A stretch of 18,157 bases of DNA from Burkholderiales bacterium (GTDB lineage Bacteria > Pseudomonadota > Gammaproteobacteria > Burkholderiales > Casimicrobiaceae): contig JANXNO010000359.1 of the NCBI GenBank assembly GCA_025354075.1, positions 1 through 18,157 of the forward strand, in the 5' to 3' direction. Below are positions 6,581 through 16,307 of this stretch, one piece after another. The position numbers and the translations under genes are program-made. Each line of letters opens with the position of its first letter. Within the stretch, counting starts at the first letter, position 1. A model generated the notes under the pieces. The model had not been told where the DNA came from. It did no database searches and worked only from the letters and a program-made list of their open reading frames with translations.

Positions 6581-6994
6581 GGAAATTCCTCCTTCGAGTG
6601 TTGACGATCACGTTCTGCATCGATTCTATGGCTCGGTACAACGCCCGAAACGAAATGTTTGCCCTATGCATATTCGGTTTTGTATCGCTGCGCACATTGC
6701 TGCGGAGCATGTCCTGAGCTTGACAAAGGAACGGGCATCCAGACTCACGAATCTCCCACACATAGTCGCGGGAGCGTAGCAGCTGCCTTGGCCGCGACTA
6801 CAAAAATGTGCTGCGCACAGTCTGGATTCTCGCCTTCGAGGGGATTACAGTTCGCTGGCTTTTTCGCAGTAGCTTTCTGCTGCAATCACCAGCCCAAATA
6901 GGCTAATCTGCCAAAATGGCATTTATCGGTTATTAACCAAAATATAGGCTTAGCCCAATTAAAATAGGGATTTCGGGTAAAAGCTGTTGCCCGT
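6581..6994. other. Non-coding region between purB and the cytochrome c operon
   Basis: About 414 nt with no gene I can support. It holds the cytochrome operon leader, the nested inverted repeats at 6737-6827, and an AT-rich part (6895-6975). The AT-rich part contains the palindrome GGTTATTAACC (6928-6938) and a TGCCA-TTT-TGGCA hairpin near 6910-6922. No convincing terminator for purB was found. Confidence 0.6.
6737..6827. repeat. Nested inverted repeats (REP- or MITE-like palindromic element)
   Basis: The outer arms ATCCAGACT (6737-6745) and AGTCTGGAT (6819-6827) are perfect 9-bp complements. The inner arms TAGTCGCGG (6763-6771) and CCGCGACTA (6792-6800) are also perfect 9-bp complements. 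GCAGCTGC sits near the centre. Two nested 9-bp perfect arms in 91 bp are unlikely by chance. The flank CCTGAGCTTGACAAAGGA (about 6713-6730) resembles phrases of dispersed palindromic repeats common in Proteobacteria. There is no coding potential inside. Confidence 0.55.
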
Positions 6995-8416
<1,422 letters not shown>

Positions 8417-8440
8417 TTATCTTCGCTCGCGGGATTTCAT

Positions 8441-8468
8441 TTGTGCGGCACCCGGAACGTGCTAGATT
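8441..8468 (+). promoter_or_regulatory. Candidate sigma-70 promoter of the glutathione S-transferase gene
   Basis: TTGTGC (8441-8446) and TAGATT (8463-8468) are 16 nt apart and each match the consensus at 4/6 positions. Transcription would begin about 28 nt before the ATG at 8503. It lies in the 131-nt divergent region shared with purB. Confidence 0.35.
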
Positions 8469-8502
8469 CAGGATGAGATCTTGACCATAAAAATAGAGCC
8501 CT

Positions 8503-9117
8503 ATGAAACTCCTGCATTCACCCACCAGCCCCTTTGCGCGCAAGGTGAGGATTGTCGCCGCCGAAAAAAAGCTTGAGCTGGAGCTGGAAAAGGCTGACCC
8601 CTACAGCCCGGCATCCGAGGTCAGCAAGGTCAACCCGCTCGGCAAGGTGCCAGCGCTGATCATGGATGATGGCAGCAGCTTGTTTGATTCTCGGGTTATT
8701 GTTGAATACTTGGATGGTTTGTCGCCTGTCCATCGCTTGATCCCCGAAGCATCACGCGACCGGATCGCAGCGAAGCGCTGGGAAGCCATTGCCGATGGGC
8801 TGTGCGACGCCGCCTTGACCGCTCGGCTGGAGAACAATCGGCCCGATAAAAACGATTCCAGTACCCAGCAGATTGATCGACAACTCGGCAAAGTTGCGGC
8901 GTGCATTGAAGAGATGGCCCGTGAACTTGGCGAGCGTGAACACTGTGTTGGCAACGCGTTGAGCCTCGCCGATATCTCGGCGGGCTGTGCGTTGGGTTAC
9001 CTGAAATTTCGCTTTCCCGAAATTATGTGGGAGGTCGCACAACCGAACCTCGCGAGACTCTATAAGAAGATGATGGCCCGCGCATCATTCAAGGCCACAG
9101 ATCCGACCATAGTTTGA
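8503..9117 (+). CDS. Glutathione S-transferase family protein
   Basis: The product has 204 residues, a normal cytosolic bacterial GST. The N-terminal thioredoxin-like domain (1-about 77) has SPFARKVR (9-16), where Ser9 is the likely glutathione-activating residue. It also has NPLGKVPAL (44-52) with cis-Pro50, and DSRVIVEYL (62-70), whose D-S pair binds the glutathione glutamyl group. The helical C-terminal domain (about 85-204) contains the N-capping motif SLADISAGCALGYL near 153-166. The pattern resembles the YibF-type GSTs, whose physiological substrates are unknown. The ATG at 8503 has only a weak GAG-type Shine-Dalgarno. It stands alone, divergent from purB, and ends at a bidirectional terminator. 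Confidence 0.92.
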   Translation: MKLLHSPTSPFARKVRIVAAEKKLELELEKADPYSPASEVSKVNPLGKVPALIMDDGSSLFDSRVIVEYLDGLSPVHRLIPEASRDRIAAKRWEAIADGLCDAALTARLENNRPDKNDSSTQQIDRQLGKVAACIEEMARELGEREHCVGNALSLADISAGCALGYLKFRFPEIMWEVAQPNLARLYKKMMARASFKATDPTIV

Positions 9118-9131
9118 TCAGTCTGTCCGCG

Positions 9132-9162
9132 AAAAAAGCCCGCCGCCATGGCGGGCTTTTTT
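9132..9162. terminator. Bidirectional Rho-independent terminator
   Basis: GCCCGCC (9138-9144) and GGCGGGC (9150-9156) form a perfect 7-bp stem around a 5-nt loop. It is flanked by six A on the left and six T on the right, so it works on both strands. It closes the plus-strand GST gene and the minus-strand acs-symporter operon. The symporter stop lies just inside it, at 9167. Confidence 0.92.
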
Positions 9163-9166
9163 GTGC

Positions 9167-11251
9167 TCAGCCGTTCCGTGTTTTCGTCGCATCGCGTGGC
9201 AGCTGGGGAACGCGCACGAAATCCACCAAGGCGACTTCTGCAGCCGTCGGGCGGCGTGTGAACAAACTCACAATGATGATCACGGCAAAGCCTAGCGGAA
9301 CACCAAATACGCCGGCGGAGATCGGCAACATATCCCACCATGTATAGCTGCTGATGCTGCCCGTAATGCCAAACAAGCCCCGCAACCACGGGTAGTTCGT
9401 CGCCATGTAATAGAACGTGACCGCTACGCCCGAGAGCATGCCCGCGATTGCAGCGGTAGCCGTGGTGCGCTTCCAGAAAATACCCAGCACCAGTGCCGGG
9501 AAGAATCCGGAAGCCGCAAGAGAAAATGCCGCTGAAACCAGAAACAATATGTCCGCTGATTTGCGAGCGGCAACATAGGCGGCGAGCATCGCAACGCACA
9601 GTAAAAGCGCTTTGGATACGGAAATGCGCAGCGTGGTCGACGCTGACGGATTGACCATTTTGTAGTACACATCATGCGACAGCGCATTGGCAATGGTCAA
9701 CAGCAACCCGTCCGCAGTGGACAGCGCGGCCGCCAGACCGCCGGCAGCAACAAGGCCGGAAATGACATACGGCAGACCGGCGATTTCCGGTGTTGCGAGC
9801 ACCACGATGTCGCTTCCGATGGAGATTTCTGCGAGCTGCACGATGCCGTCGCGATTGATATCGGTGATGGAGAGCAACGTCGGATCAACCCTAGCCCAGG
9901 AGTTCACCCACGCTGGTAGTTTGGCGAATTCACTGCCAACCAGCATCGTGTAAATATCAAACTTCACCAGCACCGCGAGCGCTGGCGCCGTGATGTACAG
10001 AAGCGTGATGAAAAAGAGCGACCACACTACCGATTTGCGCGCTTCTTTTACGCCGGATGTGGTGTAGTAGCGCGTCAGTATGTGCGGCAATGCGGCGGTG
10101 CCCACCATCAGACAAAACACCAGCGCCAGAAAATTTTTACGTGCGATATTTTTTGCTGATTCGCTTTCAGCTGGATACGCCTCGCCGTGCCGTTGCGGCG
10201 GCACGCTTCGGGCACGCAGCGCCAGATCCCTGTTCCATGCGGCTTTCGCAGCGTTAACGTCTTTCGGGTACGTGTCTACTGCTTTTTGCGCGGCGAGCAC
10301 GCTTTCCCCTGAAGCACGGCGGGCCTTGGCTTGATCGAGCGTGCCTTGCAGTTGCAGCTTGCCCTCTTCAAACGAGCCGGGCAGGCCCGCCAGCCTGATT
10401 TCAGCAACATCGGCACGATCCGCGAAAATTTTGCGCACGGCAATTTCTTTTGGATCGTTAAGCAGCTCCTTCTCGCGCGCCGACACTTTATCGAATACCG
10501 CGCCATAGGCAACCTGCGGGAGTGGATTGCCGGTGTGCTTCGCGGACAACCAGAACACGGGAATCATGTAGGCCAAAATCAAAATGATGTACTGCGCCAC
10601 CTGTGTCCAGGTGACCGCGCGCATGCCGCCCAAAAAAGAGCAGACAAGGATGCCCGCGAGCCCCACGAACACGCCCTCGCCAAACGACAGCCCCGTCAGT
10701 TTTGAAGTGATCAACCCCACGCCATAAATCTGCGCAACAAGGTAGACGAACGAACACATGATCGCCACCATCACGCCCACCGAGCGCGCCGCGTGACCGC
10801 CGTAGCGTGCGCCGAGAAAGTCGGGGATGGTGTACTGGCCGAATTTGCGCAGATACGGCGCGAGAAACAGTGCGACCAGCACATAGCCGCCCGTCCACCC
10901 CATGATGAAAGCGAGCCCTGTATAACCCTGCAAATACAAAGTGCCCGCCAGCCCGATGAACGAGGCGGCAGACATCCAGTCGGCACCAGTCGCCATGCCG
11001 TTAAAAATAGCTGGCACGCGTCGCCCCGCCACGTAATATTCCGCTGCGTTGGTCGTGCGGCTCATCACGCCGATAGCCGCATAAAGCACCACCGTTGCCA
11101 GCAAGAAAACGTAGCCGATCCAGGTGCGCGTGAGTCCCACCCGCTCCAGCCAGCCAAGCAGCAGCACGAAGCCGATTACACCCACCGTGTACCAGGCGTA
11201 AATGCGTGTCAGCCTCGCGGTGAAGGCCCGTTGCGTGTCGGCGTCCGCTAT
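9167..11251 (-). CDS. Large sodium/solute symporter subunit (VC_2705/ActP-like, probable acetate or short-chain carboxylate uptake)
   Basis: The protein has 694 residues if it starts at the ATA codon 11251-11249. It is a member of the sodium:solute symporter family with many membrane helices. Recognised stretches include EYYVAGRRVP, GMATGADWMSAASFIGLAG, GQYTIPDFLGARYGG, VSGL-like AAGGLAAALSTADGLLL and a long conserved C-terminal half. A hydrophilic insertion of about 130 residues (about 236-365) and an EF-hand-like loop DINRDGIVQLAE (464-475) mark the VC_2705 subfamily, which pairs with a DUF4212 small subunit. Homology begins right after the upstream stop (DTQRAF), yet no ATG, GTG or TTG is there. 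AAGGAG lies 7 nt before ATA, and ATAG overlaps the upstream stop. The nearest conventional upstream codons (GTG 11326, TTG 11386) lie deep in the other gene. Substrate is inferred from adjacency to acs. Confidence 0.88.
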   Translation of the reverse strand: MADADTQRAFTARLTRIYAWYTVGVIGFVLLLGWLERVGLTRTWIGYVFLLATVVLYAAIGVMSRTTNAAEYYVAGRRVPAIFNGMATGADWMSAASFIGLAGTLYLQGYTGLAFIMGWTGGYVLVALFLAPYLRKFGQYTIPDFLGARYGGHAARSVGVMVAIMCSFVYLVAQIYGVGLITSKLTGLSFGEGVFVGLAGILVCSFLGGMRAVTWTQVAQYIILILAYMIPVFWLSAKHTGNPLPQVAYGAVFDKVSAREKELLNDPKEIAVRKIFADRADVAEIRLAGLPGSFEEGKLQLQGTLDQAKARRASGESVLAAQKAVDTYPKDVNAAKAAWNRDLALRARSVPPQRHGEAYPAESESAKNIARKNFLALVFCLMVGTAALPHILTRYYTTSGVKEARKSVVWSLFFITLLYITAPALAVLVKFDIYTMLVGSEFAKLPAWVNSWARVDPTLLSITDINRDGIVQLAEISIGSDIVVLATPEIAGLPYVISGLVAAGGLAAALSTADGLLLTIANALSHDVYYKMVNPSASTTLRISVSKALLLCVAMLAAYVAARKSADILFLVSAAFSLAASGFFPALVLGIFWKRTTATAAIAGMLSGVAVTFYYMATNYPWLRGLFGITGSISSYTWWDMLPISAGVFGVPLGFAVIIIVSLFTRRPTAAEVALVDFVRVPQLPRDATKTRNG

Positions 11252-11520
11252 GACTGCTCTCCTTCGCTCGTCTCGTCGAAGCCGTACTCGTGATCCAGTC
11301 GGTTCATATAGTGAGCGTAGAACCACACCAGCGCAACGTAGACAAGCAAGGCGCCTTGCGCGGCCATCCAGAACGAAAACGGCCAACCGAAAAAGTTGAA
11401 ACTCAGCTCGCGTGCAAAGAAGGCAACGACGAAGGTCACCACGAAACCGATCACCATCAATATAGCGGTGACCCGAAGGTTTTTTCTCCAGTATTCACGC
11501 TGGCGTTGCGCCGTGTCCAT
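11248..11520 (-). CDS. DUF4212 small membrane subunit of the symporter
   Basis: The product has 90 residues from the ATG at 11520. It starts with a charged N-terminus (QRQREYWRKN), then has two membrane helices at about 16-36 and 47-69, joined by ARELSFNFFGWPFSFW. The tail is acidic. This layout is that of the DUF4212/VC_2704-like proteins encoded next to large sodium/solute symporters, and the two are thought to act together. An AAGGAGG Shine-Dalgarno precedes the ATG. A longer in-frame start at 11592 is unlikely, because it would place the Shine-Dalgarno inside the gene and add a non-family N-terminus. The stop codon overlaps the presumed symporter start (ATAG), suggesting translational coupling. 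It lies 175 nt downstream of acs. Confidence 0.9.
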   Translation of the reverse strand: MDTAQRQREYWRKNLRVTAILMVIGFVVTFVVAFFARELSFNFFGWPFSFWMAAQGALLVYVALVWFYAHYMNRLDHEYGFDETSEGEQS

Positions 11521-11523
11521 ACG

Positions 11524-11589
11524 CCCCTCCTTGGGGTGCACGCATGACGCCAGCGTAAAACATGGCGTCGACCCATCTTTTTGCAGATG
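11524..11589 (-). promoter_or_regulatory. Three consecutive small hairpins in the acs-DUF4212 spacer, the last holding the Shine-Dalgarno
   Basis: On the minus strand, in order: CATCT/AGATG (11589-11574); GACGCCA/TGGCGTC (11569-11546, perfect 7-bp stem, 10-nt loop); and CCCC-AAGGA-GGGG (11536-11524), whose loop and 3' arm contain the ribosome-binding site of the DUF4212 gene. No T tract follows, so these are not ordinary terminators. They may tune translation or set the 5' end of a processed mRNA. Confidence 0.4.
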
Positions 11590-11695
11590 CATGCACTCAA
11601 CGAAGAGTAGCCGAAGTTTTCAGATTCGCAAATGAGGGATCACGCTCCCCTCCACCGACAGGGCAGCCAGCCGATTCGAAGCCCGATGCGCTAAC

Positions 11696-13672
<1,977 letters not shown>

Positions 13673-14058
13673 GGCTTTCCTCCTTGATTGCTTGGCTTGC
13701 GCGAGCAATGTATCACTCGCAGATTCCCGGCGTGAGCCAGAGAAGCAGACTGCACGTTAGCGGTATTGATTGACGCGAGTCTTACATAAGACATGAGCAC
13801 AGCTTTTATGTGAAAGTCTCATTGAATATGGGCACGGATACCCGAATTTGTTTAAGTCGACTTGACAAGTATTTGCTGTTTACCCCCAATGCCAGCTGGG
13901 TTACATCGCAAAGTTGCTGCTACCAAGCGCCCAAAACTACCCGTCGCAGCAGACAGTTTCTTCCAGACACGGGTGCTAAACTGCGTCGCCGAATGTTCCG
14001 GTGTCACCCGCTAAATCCGCCGTGGATTGCTCCATGCGCGGCACAGCGCCAAATCGTC
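13673..14058. other. Divergent non-coding region between acs and the yqhA-like gene
   Basis: About 386 nt. It holds the acs ribosome-binding site and the palindrome at 13779-13792. A TTGACA hexamer (13863-13868, plus) has no good -10 partner. An open frame from 13810 runs in phase into the yqhA-like gene, but its first 80 or so residues are Cys/Arg-rich, without family similarity or a membrane segment. I treat it as non-coding. Confidence 0.6.
13779..13792. promoter_or_regulatory. Palindrome in the acs/yqhA divergent region
   Basis: GTCTTA-CA-TAAGAC is a perfect 6-bp dyad centred about 113 nt upstream of the acs start. Overlapping it are ACATAA/TTATGT (13784-13789 and 13806-13811) and ATGAG/CTCAT (13793-13797 and 13818-13822), so several inverted repeats share about 45 bp. 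It could be an operator for acs or for the plus-strand gene. No known site was recognised. Confidence 0.35.
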
Positions 14059-14697
14059 ATGAGCTCTCCACCGTCGCCCGCGAACCCAACCCGCAAAATG
14101 CGGCCTTTGCCCGCTGTCATATTCTCCAGCCGCTGGCTGCAATTACCGTTGTATCTTGGACTGATCGTTGCGCAAATGGTCTACGTCTTTCATTTCTGGG
14201 TCGAACTGGTCCACCTGATTGAAGCGGCGTTTGGATCGGCGGATGCGGTGCGGATCATCGCCGCCTCAGTGCAGCCCTGCGACGCGAGCGTCGCGCTCGC
14301 GGCCGACAAGGTCTGCGCCGCACCGCCTACCAAACTCACCGAAACGCTCATCATGCTGCTGGTGTTGGGCCTCATTGACGTGGTCATGATTTCCAACCTG
14401 TTGATCATGGTCATCGTCGGCGGCTACGAGACTTTCGTGTCGCGCATGGATCTTGAAAACCATCCCGACCAGCCGGAGTGGCTTTCGCACGTGAATGCAT
14501 CGGTACTCAAGGTCAAACTAGCCACCGCGATCATTGGCATCTCGTCGATTCACTTGCTAAAAACGTTTATCAACGCGGAGCAGTACAGCGAAAAAACATT
14601 GATCGCGCAAACGGTGATTCACACCGTTTTTCTGCTCTCCGCCATGGCCATTGCCATGACGGACCGCATGATGGCACCAACGCCCTCGGCGCATTGA
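14059..14697 (+). CDS. UPF0114 (YqhA) family integral membrane protein
   Basis: The product has 212 residues from the ATG at 14059. It has four predicted membrane helices, at about 28-54, 96-120, 151-170 and 181-201. The family core is clear: [20 protein letters not shown] then YETFVSRM (103-130), and [20 protein letters not shown] (150-169). The function of the family is unknown. Compared with E. coli YqhA (about 164 residues) it has a longer N-terminus, and between helices 1 and 2 an extra loop of about 30 residues with two cysteines (Cys74, Cys86), probably on the periplasmic side. No Shine-Dalgarno is evident, and an ATG at 14095 is a possible alternative. The fumarase gene follows 53 nt later on the same strand, so co-transcription is plausible. 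Confidence 0.85.
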   Translation: MSSPPSPANPTRKMRPLPAVIFSSRWLQLPLYLGLIVAQMVYVFHFWVELVHLIEAAFGSADAVRIIAASVQPCDASVALAADKVCAAPPTKLTETLIMLLVLGLIDVVMISNLLIMVIVGGYETFVSRMDLENHPDQPEWLSHVNASVLKVKLATAIIGISSIHLLKTFINAEQYSEKTLIAQTVIHTVFLLSAMAIAMTDRMMAPTPSAH

Positions 14698-14750
14698 CGG
14701 CAGCACGCGACGCCACCTACTTAAACGCATCTCCGCGAATTTCTGCCGCA

Positions 14751-16283
14751 ATGACCATGACGACTACCATCAAATACACCGATTTCGTTGAATCCATACG
14801 GGCCGCGTTGCAGTTCATCAGCTTCTACCATCCGCAGGACTACATCGAGCATCTGGCGCGCGCCTACGAGGCTGAAGCATCGCCCGCCGCAAAGGACGCA
14901 ATTGCGCAAATCCTCACCAATTCGAAGATGTGCGCCGAGGGTCATCGCCCCATTTGTCAGGACACCGGCATCGTCAACGTATTCCTCAAAATCGGCATGA
15001 ACGTGCGGCTCGAAGGCTTCCCCGGCTCGGTGACCGACGCCGCGAATGAAGGGGTTCGTCAGGCTTACCTCGACCCGGACAATAAGCTGCGCGGCTCGAT
15101 CGTCGCCGACCCTGAATTTGCCCGCAAAAACACCGGCGACAACACGCCTGCCGTCGTGCACATGGAGCTGGTGACCGGCAACACCATTGACGTGAACGTC
15201 GCAGCCAAGGGCGGAGGCAGCGAAAACAAGAGCAAATTCGTGATGATGAATCCCAGCGATTCGCTGGTCGACTGGGTGCTGAAAACGGTGCCGACGATGG
15301 GCGCGGGCTGGTGCCCGCCTGGCATGCTCGGCATCGGCATTGGTGGCACCGCCGAGAAAGCAATGTTGATAGCCAAAGAAGTGTTGATGGAACCGATCAA
15401 CATGTACGAATTGCTCAAGCGCGGCCCGCAAAACAAAACCGAAGAATTGCGCATCGAACTTTATCAAAAGGTCAACGCGCTTGGTATCGGCGCGCAGGGG
15501 CTCGGCGGCTTGTCGACCGTGCTCGACATCAAGATTGCGATGTACCCGACGCATGCCGTGGGCAAACCGGTGGCGATGATTCCAAACTGTGCGGCAACCC
15601 GTCACGCCCATTTCGTGCTCGATGGTTCCGGCCCCACGTATTGCGAGCCGCCCCCCCTCTCGACGTGGCCGAACGTGCATTGGACGCCGGACTTAAAAAC
15701 CTCTACCCGTGTCGATCTCGACACGCTGACCAAAGCGGAAGTCGCTAGTTGGAAACCCGGCCAAACCCTGCTGCTGAACGGCAAGATGTTGACCGGACGT
15801 GATGCCGCGCATAAGCGCATCAACGACATGTTGGCGAAGGGTGAAAAGATACCCGTTGACTTCGCTAACCGCGTGATTTATTACGTCGGCCCGGTGGATC
15901 CCGTGCGCGACGAGGTCGTCGGCCCCGCAGGCCCGACCACGGCCACGCGCATGGACAAATTCACCGAGATGATGTTGGCACAGACCGGCCTCATCGCCAT
16001 GATCGGCAAGGCCGAACGCGGCCCCACCGGGATTGAGGCGATCAAAAAGCACAAGGCGGCGTATCTGATGGCCGTCGGCGGCGCGGCGTATCTCGTCTCT
16101 AAGGCGATCATCGGAGCCAAAGTATTGGGTTTCGAGGACCTCGGTATGGAGGCAATTTACGAGTTTGAAGTGCGCGATATGCCAGTAACGGTAGCGGTCG
16201 ATTCAAACGGCACCAGCGTGCATGAAACCGGGCCGAAAGAATGGCAACGCCGAATCGGCAAGATTGCTGTAGTCACTGGCTAA
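14751..16283 (+). CDS. Class I fumarate hydratase ([4Fe-4S], single chain)
   Basis: The product has 510 residues from ATG at 14751 (508 from the second ATG at 14757). The enzyme interconverts fumarate and malate. The three iron-sulfur cysteines are expected at Cys69 (HRPICQDTG), Cys188 (GAGWCPPGM) and Cys280 (IPNCAATRHAHF); the first spacing of 119 residues equals that of E. coli FumA. KGGGSENKS (153-161) is the typical substrate-side motif. The alpha part (about 10-295) and beta part (about 330-510) of two-subunit fumarases/tartrate dehydratases are fused in one chain. The residues TGPKEW near the C-terminus are usual. Reading upstream of 14751 is open but overlaps the yqhA-like gene, so it was rejected. 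No Shine-Dalgarno is apparent. A tartrate dehydratase role cannot be excluded by sequence alone, but fumarase is far more likely. Confidence 0.94.
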   Translation: MTMTTTIKYTDFVESIRAALQFISFYHPQDYIEHLARAYEAEASPAAKDAIAQILTNSKMCAEGHRPICQDTGIVNVFLKIGMNVRLEGFPGSVTDAANEGVRQAYLDPDNKLRGSIVADPEFARKNTGDNTPAVVHMELVTGNTIDVNVAAKGGGSENKSKFVMMNPSDSLVDWVLKTVPTMGAGWCPPGMLGIGIGGTAEKAMLIAKEVLMEPINMYELLKRGPQNKTEELRIELYQKVNALGIGAQGLGGLSTVLDIKIAMYPTHAVGKPVAMIPNCAATRHAHFVLDGSGPTYCEPPPLSTWPNVHWTPDLKTSTRVDLDTLTKAEVASWKPGQTLLLNGKMLTGRDAAHKRINDMLAKGEKIPVDFANRVIYYVGPVDPVRDEVVGPAGPTTATRMDKFTEMMLAQTGLIAMIGKAERGPTGIEAIKKHKAAYLMAVGGAAYLVSKAIIGAKVLGFEDLGMEAIYEFEVRDMPVTVAVDSNGTSVHETGPKEWQRRIGKIAVVTG

Positions 16284-16307
16284 CGTAACCTTGTTAACCT
16301 TGCGGTG

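Noticed and set aside
13863..13890. TTGACA as a plus-strand promoter for the yqhA-like gene
   Set aside because: No acceptable -10 hexamer at 16-18 nt spacing.
13810..14058. Extension of the yqhA-like frame 83 codons upstream
   Set aside because: The added residues are Cys- and Arg-rich with no membrane segment or family similarity, and UPF0114 proteins do not have such a tail. The ATG at 14059 gives the expected layout.
14478..14750. Extension of the fumarase frame 91 codons upstream
   Set aside because: It overlaps the end of the yqhA-like gene in another frame. Class I fumarase homology starts just after 14751.
16286..16302. Tandem TAACCTTG direct repeat before the GGDEF-EAL gene
   Set aside because: Only two 8-nt copies in a 24-nt spacer; chance or local slippage is enough to explain it.
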